Below, piece by piece: positions 32,115 through 40,181 of a stretch of DNA of 64,000 nt. How positions within the stretch are numbered: position 1 is the stretch's first letter; every line of letters begins with the position of its first letter. A model generated the notes under the pieces. That model saw nothing but the letters and a program-made list of their open reading frames with translations. It was not told the DNA's origin and ran no database searches. Source of the stretch: Thermoproteota archaeon (GTDB lineage Archaea; Korarchaeota; Korarchaeia; Korarchaeales; Korarchaeaceae). A program made the position numbers and the translations under genes. The stretch lies in NCBI GenBank assembly GCA_027491915.1, contig JAOZGC010000001.1:1-64000 (forward strand), given 5' to 3'.

Positions 32115-32906
32115 TCAGGCGAGCTTTATCGCGCGCACCCTGATCTCGTCGTACTCGTCCCCGGAGACGATGCACTTGGTCTCTTCCGCTATGGTGGGCT
32201 CTCCGAAGACTCCTCCTATGAATCCGGCCAGGACCCCCCTTATGTACTGGCTGTAGGGTCCCCTGGCTCCCCTGATCTTCCCCATCTCGCATTCCAAGGA
32301 GCCGGTTATCCTGACGGTGGCCCTCTCATCCCCCTCGTCGTACTCTACCAGCTCGAAGGATCTGATCCAGTTCATGGCCCTTATTATGGAGAGGGCGGCC
32401 TCCACGAGATCCCTGCCCCTCAACCCCGTCTTCTCCTCCCAGAAGGGTTGAACCGCGTTCCCCGCACCGTACCCCATGTGGTACAGGAAGGCCTCCCCCG
32501 CCGCGCCCCACTGAGACCTGACCGATTCGAGCAGCCTGTAGAACCACTCCCACCTCATCACCGAGGCGGGCATCCCCAACACCGTGAATCCGGGGCTCAG
32601 GTCGTTGATCACGATGCCGCCGGCCCTCATCCCGCCGACGTCCACCTCGACGACCCCGGGGGTGGACCTCAACTTCCCCAGCAGGTCGACCAGGTCCATC
32701 CTTACCTCGGACAGGTCGGCGAAGAACACCCACTCCCCCTCGTCCTCCCCAGGTTCGGCCGAGTGGGCGCCGTTCAGCACGTTAACCCCGGCCTCCTGGA
32801 GGATCGAGGCCACCTCCGCTATCGCCCCGGGCCTGTTCACCATCCTGACCCTGAAGGCCCTCACGTCCCTCAATCCCTTGCCTCTCGCCAGCAGCGGGAA
32901 CTCCAC
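32115..32906 (-). CDS. ACT domain plus V4R domain sensor protein
   Basis: 263 residues. An N-terminal ACT domain (RAFRVRMVNRPGAIAEVASI, then AGVNVLNGAHSA) usually binds amino acids or similar small ligands. The C-terminal half from about residue 115 is a V4R domain: FLYHMGYGAGN, then GPYSQYIRGVLAGFIGGVFG and ETKCIVSGDEYDEIRVRA, with a Cys near the end as in V4R proteins that bind metal or small aromatic ligands. GTG 32906 is chosen over TTG 32909, with GAGGG upstream. It follows the KaiC gene by 9 bp. The combination suggests ligand sensing by a KaiC-linked module. Confidence 0.85.
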   Translation of the reverse strand: MEFPLLARGKGLRDVRAFRVRMVNRPGAIAEVASILQEAGVNVLNGAHSAEPGEDEGEWVFFADLSEVRMDLVDLLGKLRSTPGVVEVDVGGMRAGGIVINDLSPGFTVLGMPASVMRWEWFYRLLESVRSQWGAAGEAFLYHMGYGAGNAVQPFWEEKTGLRGRDLVEAALSIIRAMNWIRSFELVEYDEGDERATVRITGSLECEMGKIRGARGPYSQYIRGVLAGFIGGVFGEPTIAEETKCIVSGDEYDEIRVRAIKLA

Positions 32907-32915
32907 CAACGGCCC

Positions 32916-33608
32916 TCACCTCATGGGCCCTATTACCTCGAATCCGCGTTCCGTTATGGCCACCCTGTAGTACTCCCTCCTGTGGTCGGAGAGCCTGAGC
33001 TTGACCACCGTCATCCTAGTCACCAGGCCTCCCCCCGACGGGACGTGCTCCAATATAATCAGCCCGTCCGCCACGAATTCCTCCACCCCGACGCCCGCGG
33101 CCCCCCCGAGCATGGGTATCTCGGAGAGGAATATCCCCAGCATCTCCCTGTTGTGGACCATCCTCGCCAGCGTAACCACGACGGACCTTACCTCCCTGGG
33201 AGTCAGGAACTGTGTGAGGGCAGATATGCTGTCGACCACCAGGACCCTGGGGCTGAAGACCTCCACCTCCCCGAATATCCTCTCCAGGACCCTCTTGGTG
33301 TAGACCGGGTCGCCCACCCCCGGGGGAAGCTCCTCGAACCTGACCATCCCCTCCCTCTCGTACTCACCAAAATCCATGTTCAGGGTCCTGAAGAACAGCT
33401 TTATGTGCTCGGCGGGATCGGTCAGGGTCAGGTAGACCGCCTTCTCGCCGCGGCTCACCGCCCGATAGGCGATCTGCCCGGCCAGGGTGGTCTTCCCCGT
33501 GCCGGGATGACCCGCCACCAGGAGCACGGTGGGCAGGGGGATCCCCCCGCCGAGGACCTCGTCTAGACCGGGCACCCCGGTGGAGAACCTCGGGATCTGA
33601 GAACCCAT
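32916..33608 (-). CDS. KaiC/RadA-like RecA-superfamily ATPase
   Basis: 230 residues from ATG 33608, which has GGAGG 5 bases upstream. KaiC-type pattern: FSTGVPGLDEVLGGG, Walker A GHPGTGKTT at residues 33-41, Walker B RVLVVDSIS near residue 130, and QFLTPREVRSVVVTLARMVH. Archaeal single-domain KaiC proteins are thought to act as ATP-driven signalling or timing hubs; the partners are usually encoded nearby. Here the flanking genes encode an ATPase-like protein without a P-loop and an ACT-V4R sensor. Confidence 0.9.
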   Translation of the reverse strand: MGSQIPRFSTGVPGLDEVLGGGIPLPTVLLVAGHPGTGKTTLAGQIAYRAVSRGEKAVYLTLTDPAEHIKLFFRTLNMDFGEYEREGMVRFEELPPGVGDPVYTKRVLERIFGEVEVFSPRVLVVDSISALTQFLTPREVRSVVVTLARMVHNREMLGIFLSEIPMLGGAAGVGVEEFVADGLIILEHVPSGGGLVTRMTVVKLRLSDHRREYYRVAITERGFEVIGPMR

Positions 33609-33655
33609 GGCATCCTCCGGGAGCTCCGGTCTCCACATTTAAAAAATGACGACGC

Positions 33656-34237
33656 TCACAGGGTCTTTCTATTCCCACCAATCGCTTTAATGTTAAACTC
33701 GGGAGAGAACTCCCCCCCGGATCTCCCCAGGCCCAGTACCCTGGGGAAGAGGGAGGCCATGGCGGCCACGTACTCCTTGGGGTTGGATCCCTCATTGATC
33801 ATTGCCAGGAGGCCGACCGACCTCTCCCTGGCCTCGGATGAGATCAACCTGACGAGTCTGTAGGTCTCCGCGAATCCGACTAGGAGTACCAGGTCCGTCA
33901 GGTCGTCCATCAGTATCACGGCCCCTGGTCCGAGGAGCGACATGACCTCCGAGACCTTCGCCGCTATCAGCACCGGGTCGGCCGGCACCGTTTCGTACCC
34001 GGCCTCCCGGGTGGGCCTCGCGCCTCCCACCGTTATCGCTACGAGGGCGTCTGCCGCGTCTCGGAGTCTCTCCCAGAGTGCGGAACTCCTCCTGGAGACG
34101 AGACCCAGCTTGGCGCCTCTACCGACGATCTCGCCGACGATAGAGGTCACGAGGTCCACCGCCCCGTCCCTCTCGCCGTAGATCAGCAGCGCGGCGTCTC
34201 CCCGAGAGATAAGTCCCACCGTCAACGGACTCCCCAC
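33656..34237 (-). CDS. DUF835-like protein or degenerate KaiC-type ATPase
   Basis: 193 residues, GTG start with GGAGG just upstream. The fold looks RecA-like: a strand then IYGERDGAV where a Walker A would be, but without the GKT/S, and AVILMDDLTDLVLLVGF resembling Walker B and the DUF835 core. LVRLISSEARERSVGLLAMINEGSNPKEY continues the pattern. It is first in the operon, 47 bp before KaiC; a minus-strand TATA-like box lies near 34280-34290. It is probably an inactive partner subunit of the KaiC ATPase; this is inference. Confidence 0.7.
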   Translation of the reverse strand: MGSPLTVGLISRGDAALLIYGERDGAVDLVTSIVGEIVGRGAKLGLVSRRSSALWERLRDAADALVAITVGGARPTREAGYETVPADPVLIAAKVSEVMSLLGPGAVILMDDLTDLVLLVGFAETYRLVRLISSEARERSVGLLAMINEGSNPKEYVAAMASLFPRVLGLGRSGGEFSPEFNIKAIGGNRKTL

Positions 34238-34279
34238 TCCCTCCGATCGGGCGGCCGAAGCCGGGGCCTAAGGTCGACG

Positions 34280-34290
34280 CAAATAAAAAT
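34280..34290 (-). promoter_or_regulatory. TATA-like box for the KaiC/V4R operon
   Basis: TATTTTTATTT on the minus strand, about 48 bp upstream of the GTG at 34237. Confidence 0.5.
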
Positions 34291-34298
34291 ATCGGCGA

Positions 34299-35243
34299 CT
34301 AGGGACGGAGTATCTCCACCCTCAATCCCGCCTCTCTGATCCGGGCCACCAGCGCCTCCAGATCCCTCTGTCCGATAAGCCTTGCGCCCGCGGCGTGCCG
34401 ATGTCCCCCCCCGCCGAACGACCTCGCCAGCTCAAGGGCCGTTACGTCGGATCCTCCCCTCGATCTGAGCGACACCCTGTAGGCTTCTCCGGAAGACGGC
34501 CCTATGGTCCCGATCAGGTCGGCCGCCCCGGTCAAAGTCGACAGGGCCACGACCCCCAGGTATCCCGGCGCATCCCTCAGGTCTACCAGGATGGCCGTTC
34601 CGTCTCCCTCTCCGCGGAATCTGATCTTCTCCACCCTGGAGAGCAGGTCTCCGGCCTCGGATCTTATGATCTCAAGCTCCTTCTTTATGGTCGGGAGACC
34701 CACAAGGTCCCCCTCTTCGGCGGGTCGGACCCTGAGGATCTCATCCACCACCCTGGACAGGCGCGTCCGCCTGGTCCGAAAGATGCGCTTCACGGCCGCC
34801 GCGAACCTGGCCCCCTCCATCCCGAGCTCTCCGGAGTCCACCCTTGACGTGAGTTCCACCGTAGCCCCCATGCCCGGATGCTCGTCCGGCTCGCTCCTCA
34901 TCAACAGCTCTGCCGCGGATCGGGCGTTCGGATCCACCACCTCCAGCCTCGCCCGCGACGTCCCCCGCCGCCGGTGGGGGTGGTGATCCACCCAGACCTC
35001 GGCCCCTCCCCGAGGCAGTGGGAGATCCAGCACGGCGCCCCATTCCCTCTCAGAGACGAGGGCCTCGCTCGGGGCGGCGAAGCTCACCCTGACGTCCTCG
35101 ATCGACTGGACCAGCAGGGCCGCCGACACGAGCCCGTCCAGGTCCTCCCCGTGCGTCAAGATCTTGAGGGGAGGTCCCCGGCCTGACGACCTGAGGAACT
35201 CGGAGGGGCCGACCATCGGGCGCGCCGTCGGCGGCGAGTTCAT
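34299..35243 (-). CDS. DHH-family phosphoesterase
   Basis: About 314 residues. DHH domain motifs: HGEDLDGLVSAALL, VDHHPHRR (the DHH itself) and, in the C-terminal DHHA1 domain, ARSFGGGGHRHAAGARL. Members are manganese-dependent exonucleases or nanoRNases, or hydrolyse small nucleotides such as cyclic dinucleotides. ATG 35243 is used; ATG 35216 is also possible. The frame upstream of 35243 overlaps the divergent FAD synthase gene and lacks coding sense. The substrate is not determinable. Confidence 0.87.
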   Translation of the reverse strand: MNSPPTARPMVGPSEFLRSSGRGPPLKILTHGEDLDGLVSAALLVQSIEDVRVSFAAPSEALVSEREWGAVLDLPLPRGGAEVWVDHHPHRRRGTSRARLEVVDPNARSAAELLMRSEPDEHPGMGATVELTSRVDSGELGMEGARFAAAVKRIFRTRRTRLSRVVDEILRVRPAEEGDLVGLPTIKKELEIIRSEAGDLLSRVEKIRFRGEGDGTAILVDLRDAPGYLGVVALSTLTGAADLIGTIGPSSGEAYRVSLRSRGGSDVTALELARSFGGGGHRHAAGARLIGQRDLEALVARIREAGLRVEILRP

Positions 35244-35269
35244 AACTGTTGGGCTCGCCCACAGGCGGG

Positions 35270-35716
35270 ATGGGCAGGAAGGTCCTGGTCGCCGGAACCT
35301 TCGACATCGTGCACCCCGGACACGTGAGGATGCTCTCCAGCGCAAAGAGGATGGCGGGCCCCGACGGGGAGCTGGTGGTCGTCGTGGCGCGGGATTCCAA
35401 CGTCAGGCGCTTCAAGGGCAGGGATCCCATCCTGCCGGAGGAGGAGAGGCTGTTTGTGGTGTCGAGCCTGAAGCCCGTCGACAGGGCCATACTCGGAGAT
35501 CCAAACGACCCCATCAACTCCGTCCTCAGGGAGAAACCCGACGTGATCGCCCTAGGCTACGATCAGTGGCCCGACGAGGGGGAGCTGGAGCGCAGACTCA
35601 GGGAGGCCGGGCTGCGCGCGTCGATCGTGAGGCTCCCGAAGTTCCCCTGCGAGCACGACTCGACGACCGACATAGTGGAGAGGATCGTCAGGATATTCTG
35701 CAAAGATTCCAGATAA
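35270..35716 (+). CDS. ribL: archaeal FAD synthase (RibL-type nucleotidyltransferase)
   Basis: Transfers AMP to FMN to form FAD in characterised archaeal RibL. 148 residues. The cytidylyltransferase-like fold is shown by VLVAGTFDIVHPGHVRMLSS with the HxGH motif HPGH, and ARDSNVRRFKG. The end has VRLPKFPCEHDSTTDIVERI in place of the usual ISSTxI. ATG 35270 matches the family start (GRKVLVAGTFD). A TTG at 35249 is too close to the divergent DHH start. Confidence 0.88.
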   Translation: MGRKVLVAGTFDIVHPGHVRMLSSAKRMAGPDGELVVVVARDSNVRRFKGRDPILPEEERLFVVSSLKPVDRAILGDPNDPINSVLREKPDVIALGYDQWPDEGELERRLREAGLRASIVRLPKFPCEHDSTTDIVERIVRIFCKDSR

Positions 35717-35772
35717 TTGAAAAAAAGGATGAATTATCCGGAAATTGTGTCGAATATGGGAGACCAGAAGCG

Positions 35773-35779
35773 ATATATA
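35773..35779 (+). promoter_or_regulatory. TATA box for an unassigned short transcript
   Basis: ATATATA preceded by a purine-rich BRE-like AAGCG, centred 26 bp before position 35802. No protein start follows within the next 100 bp. Confidence 0.5.
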
Positions 35780-35799
35780 CCGGATCTCCCCCGCCGCCG

Positions 35800-35877
35800 G
35801 GGGGCGCCGGCGGCCTTCTGCGGCATCCCTCGCGCCGGCGGCCCGGCGCCCCCGCCCAGACGCGCCCACCTTTTTTA
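35800..35877 (+). ncRNA. compact G+C-rich hairpin RNA candidate
   Basis: Arms GGGGGCGCCGG (35800-35810) and CCGGCGCCCCC (35843-35853) are perfectly complementary over 11 bp with a 32-nt loop. The predicted start from the TATA box at 35773 falls on the 5' arm, and a run of six T (35871-35876) follows about 17 bp after the hairpin, giving a transcript near 75 nt. No coding frame with a start is evident. The T-run also serves as the metG TATA box, so the element could alternatively influence metG expression. Confidence 0.4.
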
Positions 35878-35878
35878 T
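35870..35878 (+). promoter_or_regulatory. TATA-like box for metG
   Basis: CTTTTTTAT about 48 bp upstream of the TTG at 35923; the short leader carries AGGAGGTG (35905-35912). Confidence 0.5.
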
Positions 35879-35922
35879 CGCGGGGGGCCGGGCTCCGCGG
35901 GCACAGGAGGTGTAGGTCCGAC

Positions 35923-37599
35923 TTGGGCAGGTGGATAGTGGCCAGCGCCTGGCCCTACGCGTATTCCATCCCCCACCTGGGGAACCTCATAGGGGCGCCC
36001 CTCTCGGCCGACGTCTTCGCCAGGTTCCTCAGGAAGATGGGGGAGGAGGTGGTCTTCGTCTCGGGAAGCGACGAACACGGGACTCCCATAGAGGCGGAGG
36101 CGCGGAGGAGGGGGATACATCCGAGGGAGCTCACGGACGAGATGCACGAGAGGCTCAGGGACCTGTTCCGGAGGTTCGGCATAAGCTACGACAATTACAC
36201 CCGGACCGAGAGTCCCGTGCACGTCGACTTCGTCAGGGACTTCTACTCCAAGGTCTACGACAACGGGTACGTCTTCGAGAGGGAGGTGGAGCAGCTCTAC
36301 TGCCCGAACTGTCGGATGTTCCTCCCGGACAGGTTCGTCACCGGGACCTGCCCATACTGCGGCAATCCGTCCGCCTACGGGGATCAGTGCGACAGGTGCG
36401 GGAAGCTCCTGAAGCCGACCGACCTGATAGGCCCCAGGTGCGTCTTCTGCGGATCGACCCCGGTGCTGAGGAGGACCAAGCACTGGTTCTTCGACCTCCC
36501 CAGGTTCGCCGGCCCCCTCGAGGATTACGTGTCGGGGAACGAACGCCTCCCGGACAACGCGAGGAACATGTCCCTCGCCATGATAAGGGAGGGGCTGGAG
36601 CCCAGGTCGCTCACCAGGGACAACTCCTGGGGAATCCCCGCCCCCTTCCCGGGGGCCGAGGGAAAGACCATATACGTCTGGATGGAGGCGGTGCTGGGCT
36701 ACGTCTCCGCCGTCAGGGAGTGGGCCGAGGAGGCGGGGGATCCCGCCGCCTTCGACACGTACTGGAAGTCGCCCGACACCAGGGCGGTCTACTTCATAGG
36801 GAAGGACAACATCCCCTTCCACGTGATAATACTCCCGGCCCTCCTGATGGCCAGCGGCGAGGGGTACGTCCTCCCCTACAACGTGGCCTCGACCGAGTTC
36901 CTCATGTACGAGGGGATGAAGTTCTCCAAGTCGAAGGGGGTGGGGATATGGATGGACGAGGCGCTGGATCTCCTGGAGCCCGACTACTGGAGGTACTACC
37001 TGCTGGCGACCAGGCCCGAGAGGAAGGACGCCAACTTCAGCTGGTCCGACTTCGAGGAGAAGATAAACGGCGAGCTCAACGACGTCCTGGGGAACTTCGT
37101 CCACAGGGTGCTCACCTTCGTGAGGTCCAGGTTCGGCGGGGTGGTCCCGGACGGCGAGATCGATGGGGAATCCTCGGAGACCCTGGCCGAGGCCAGGTCC
37201 CACGCTGAGAGGTCCCTGGAGGAGATGAAGGGTTTCAGAATGAGGAGATCCCTCCAGGAGGTCATGGAGGTGGCCAGGATCGGGAACAGGTACCTCAACT
37301 CCAGGGCCCCCTGGGACCAGATCCGGGTGGACAGGGAGGCGGCCGCCGCGACCATCAGGACGGCCGTCTCCATGGTTAAGATGCTGTCCGTCTTCATAGA
37401 GCCCTTCCTGCCCTTCTCCGCCGAGAAGATCTGGGGCATGCTGGCCCTGGACGGGGACGTCCACAGGGTGACCTACGGTGAGGCCTTCAACCCGGTGCCC
37501 GGGGGGCACGAGATAGGGGAGCCGAGGCCCCTCTTCTCCAAGGTCTCGAGGGAGGACCTCATCGCCAGGCTAGAGGAGATCAGGAGGGATCGGGGTTAG
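35923..37599 (+). CDS. metG: methionyl-tRNA synthetase
   Basis: Class I aminoacyl-tRNA synthetase charging Met tRNAs. 558 residues from a TTG preceded by AGGAGGTG. Motifs: VASAWPYAYSIPHLGN, where PHLGN is the archaeal HIGH, and KFSKSKG near residue 336 as KMSKS. The connective insert has two zinc knuckles (CPNC..CPYC and CDRC..CVFC), usual for the archaeal form. The anticodon-binding helical domain ends at about residue 540. It lacks the C-terminal EMAP-like domain, which is often encoded separately in archaea. Confidence 0.95.
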   Translation: MGRWIVASAWPYAYSIPHLGNLIGAPLSADVFARFLRKMGEEVVFVSGSDEHGTPIEAEARRRGIHPRELTDEMHERLRDLFRRFGISYDNYTRTESPVHVDFVRDFYSKVYDNGYVFEREVEQLYCPNCRMFLPDRFVTGTCPYCGNPSAYGDQCDRCGKLLKPTDLIGPRCVFCGSTPVLRRTKHWFFDLPRFAGPLEDYVSGNERLPDNARNMSLAMIREGLEPRSLTRDNSWGIPAPFPGAEGKTIYVWMEAVLGYVSAVREWAEEAGDPAAFDTYWKSPDTRAVYFIGKDNIPFHVIILPALLMASGEGYVLPYNVASTEFLMYEGMKFSKSKGVGIWMDEALDLLEPDYWRYYLLATRPERKDANFSWSDFEEKINGELNDVLGNFVHRVLTFVRSRFGGVVPDGEIDGESSETLAEARSHAERSLEEMKGFRMRRSLQEVMEVARIGNRYLNSRAPWDQIRVDREAAAATIRTAVSMVKMLSVFIEPFLPFSAEKIWGMLALDGDVHRVTYGEAFNPVPGGHEIGEPRPLFSKVSREDLIARLEEIRRDRG

Positions 37600-37625
37600 C
37601 GGTTGGGGCCGGCCGCCGGCGCCCC

Positions 37626-38405
37626 TCAGTCCCCCTCCCCTCCCCCGCTCTCCTGGGCCCTGTGGACGACCACCCTGAAGCTCACCGTGGACTTGGCTAT
37701 CGGGTGGCCCGGGGCGCCGACCACCAGCTTAACCTCCTCGGTCCAATTTCTGAACGCCTTCACCGTGTAGTTCATCTCGGCGTAGCCGTCCGCGTCCGTC
37801 TTACCCGGATCTGGGCTGAACCACCCCAGCCCGGCCCTCTTCATGCCCGAGACGGGCCACACCCTGGCCCCCCCGACGGGCCTCCCCAGCTCGTTGAGCA
37901 CCCTCACCCTCAGGACGACCGTCACGTTGGGCGCCGTGCTTATGTTGGTCGAGTTCGGTCCCAGCGTGACGTTCACCTCCTCGGGGGTGACCGACGCCTC
38001 GACCGAGAGATTCCCACCGTAGTACACCGTGAACGGCTCGTCGACCGTGACGTCCCTTCCAGCCAGGGTGGCGGTCACCCTGACGACGTGCAGTCCAACG
38101 GAGTACCTGCCCTCGAGCGCGGTCAGCCTCAGGATTCCCCGACTCCCGTTGAGGTGGAAGCTCTCTATCTCCCTGAGCTGCGGGCCCTGCAGCACGTGGA
38201 CGGTGACGTCAGAGGCCTCGGATGGTGCGTTGACCGAGACGGTGAAGTTTCCGTTGAGGGGGACGTTCCTCGGGTCCACGGCCACGGATACCGGCGGGGG
38301 GGCCCACAGGAATCGGGGCATCACCAGCAGCAGTACTCCGAGACCGACTGCCAGGGCCAGCGAGGCGTACAGCTTAATGTCTCTTCCCTCAGCGCCTTCC
38401 CGCAA
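37626..38405 (-). CDS. membrane-anchored Ig-like domain protein
   Basis: About 259 residues from TTG 38405; an ATG at 38438 is also open, but it coincides with the TATA-like TAATGTATAG (38431-38440). One N-terminal hydrophobic helix (LYASLALAVGLGVLLLVMP) anchors an extracellular part of two Ig-like beta domains. The domains begin VSVAVDPRNVPLNGNFTVSV and SVEASVTPEEVNVTLG. Seven or so N-x-S/T sequons could be glycosylated by the STT3 enzyme. No specific function is recognised; surface or sheath roles are possible. Confidence 0.72.
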   Translation of the reverse strand: MREGAEGRDIKLYASLALAVGLGVLLLVMPRFLWAPPPVSVAVDPRNVPLNGNFTVSVNAPSEASDVTVHVLQGPQLREIESFHLNGSRGILRLTALEGRYSVGLHVVRVTATLAGRDVTVDEPFTVYYGGNLSVEASVTPEEVNVTLGPNSTNISTAPNVTVVLRVRVLNELGRPVGGARVWPVSGMKRAGLGWFSPDPGKTDADGYAEMNYTVKAFRNWTEEVKLVVGAPGHPIAKSTVSFRVVVHRAQESGGGEGD

Positions 38406-38494
38406 TCCAGATCGCCGATCCTGGGGGGCCCTATACATTAAGCTTGCCCCCTCCCATGCTTATTTATCTCCCCTCCCCCCTGCCCGGGAGCGAC

Positions 38495-39604
38495 TTGAAG
38501 AGGCTATCCCCCAAGTACCAGGGAAGGCTGGAGTTCCTGGAGTCACCCAGGTACATACTCTTCGGTCCCGGGGCCATCGAGAAGTCGGCCGAGACCCTGA
38601 TGGCGCTGGGAATCTCCGGCAAGGCCCTCATAGTGACCGGCGGTCCGAAGACCGAGAAGATAGCGTGGAAGCTGGGCGAGGCCCTGGAGCAGGAGGGTCA
38701 CCCCTTCCACCTGTTCAGGATAGGGGAGGGGGAGCCCACCCCGAGGGTCGTAGAGGGGGCCGCGGAGGCGGCCAGGAGGGAGGGCTGCTCCTTCGTCGTG
38801 GCCGTGGGAGGGGGCAGGGCGCTCGACGTCGGCAAGCTGGCCAGCCACTGGGTCGGGATGAAGTACCTCTCCGTCCCCACCTCCGCCAGCCACGACGGAA
38901 TGGCCTCCCCCTCCGTCGGTTTCCTGCTGTCCCGCGCCGTCTCGGAGTACAGGGGGCCCGAGTGGGCCAGGCCGGAGTCGCCGACCGCCGTCATAGCAGA
39001 CACGGAGGTCATAAAGAACGCCCCCGACTGGACCATGAGGGCCGGTTTCGGGGACTTGATCGCCAAGTTCACCGCGGTTAGGGACTGGGAGCTGGCCCAC
39101 AGGCTGAAGGACGAACCGTACAGCGAGTACGCGGCCTCGATGTCCCTGCTGAGCGCGCGCCTCGCCGTCGAGCACGCGGGAGACCTGAAGCCCGGGCTGG
39201 AGGAGAGCGTGAGGCTGCTGGTCAAGGCCCTGATAGGGAGCGGCGTGGCCATAAGCATAGCGGGATCCAGCAGGCCGGCCAGCGGGAGCGAGCACCTGTT
39301 CAGCCACGCGATAGACCTCCTATCTCAGCGGGAAGGAGTCTCCAGGGCACCTCACGGTATACAGTGCGGCCTGGGGGCCATCATGATGGCATACCTCCAG
39401 GGTCAGGACTGGAGGATGATAAGATCGAAGCTCGAGGAGGCGGGCGCCCCGATCACCGCGCGGGAGGCGGGCCTCGACCCGGAGGTCGTCGTTAGGGCCC
39501 TTACCCTGGCCCACAGGGTGAGGGACAGGTACACCATACTGGGGGAGACGGGGCTCACAGAGAGCGCGGCCAGGAAGCTGGCCGAGAGGACCGGGGTCAT
39601 ATGA
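38495..39604 (+). CDS. egsA: sn-glycerol-1-phosphate dehydrogenase
   Basis: Makes sn-glycerol-1-phosphate from dihydroxyacetone phosphate, defining the stereochemistry of archaeal lipids. About 369 residues from TTG 38495, placed 31 bp after a TATA-like TTATTTATC (38459-38467). NAD(P)-binding VAVGGGRALDVGKLAS, then VPTSASHDGMASPSVG, and metal-binding GFGDLIAKFTAVRDW and PASGSEHLFSHAID with the zinc Asp/His ligands. The earlier ATGs at 38444 and 38456 precede the promoter and are rejected. Confidence 0.95.
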   Translation: MKRLSPKYQGRLEFLESPRYILFGPGAIEKSAETLMALGISGKALIVTGGPKTEKIAWKLGEALEQEGHPFHLFRIGEGEPTPRVVEGAAEAARREGCSFVVAVGGGRALDVGKLASHWVGMKYLSVPTSASHDGMASPSVGFLLSRAVSEYRGPEWARPESPTAVIADTEVIKNAPDWTMRAGFGDLIAKFTAVRDWELAHRLKDEPYSEYAASMSLLSARLAVEHAGDLKPGLEESVRLLVKALIGSGVAISIAGSSRPASGSEHLFSHAIDLLSQREGVSRAPHGIQCGLGAIMMAYLQGQDWRMIRSKLEEAGAPITAREAGLDPEVVVRALTLAHRVRDRYTILGETGLTESAARKLAERTGVI

Positions 39605-40181
39605 GGCCCGCCGCCTTGAGGATCGCCAGCCTGGGGAGGATCGGCGCGGCGAGCATGGCCGCCCCGGCCGCGGAGCACCTGGGGCCGGCCGCCCTCCTGA
39701 CGAGGGCTCCGGCCGCGAGGGCGCCTCCGATCCAGCCGACGTCCGACAGTATCAGGGCAGCCCTCATCGCGGGCGGGCCGGCCGCGAAGGCCAGGACGAT
39801 CGGAGAAGGGGAATCCTCCACCACCCCGGGGGAGAGGGCCAGGGCCGCGAGGGCCGCCGCGCTGGCCGCCCCTGGAATCGCCAGCGCAATGCCCATGGAG
39901 GCCAAGATTCTCTTCCAGGTGGAACCCCACCTCAGCCCGCCGTCGGCGCCCTCCCCAACCACGAGCCCGGCGAGGAGGACGGCGGCGCCCTCAGCCCCGG
40001 CGGCCGCGGCCCAGGCCCCCGGGCTCCAGCCTGTCTCCAGCGCCATGGCCCTCCAGGCCAGAGCCCCCCGGAACGCCCCCAGCGCCAGGATCGAAACGGC
40101 GGCCAGGGTCGGCGTCCTCCACGTGGCCGTACCAGCCTCTATCCTCTCTATCTCGGCCTCCAGGGCATCCAACAACCTCAA
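39597..40181 (-). CDS. Ala-rich integral membrane protein, unknown
   Basis: 194 residues with about five hydrophobic segments (for example PTLAAVSILALGAFRGALAW and ILASMGIALAIPGAASAAAL). Its ATG overlaps the ABCE1 stop in the ATGA arrangement, so it is translationally coupled with ABCE1; this also decides between it and a similar-length frame on the opposite strand. The start MRLLDALEAEIERIEAG is amphipathic. No family recognised. Confidence 0.65.
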   Translation of the reverse strand: MRLLDALEAEIERIEAGTATWRTPTLAAVSILALGAFRGALAWRAMALETGWSPGAWAAAAGAEGAAVLLAGLVVGEGADGGLRWGSTWKRILASMGIALAIPGAASAAALAALALSPGVVEDSPSPIVLAFAAGPPAMRAALILSDVGWIGGALAAGALVRRAAGPRCSAAGAAMLAAPILPRLAILKAAGLI

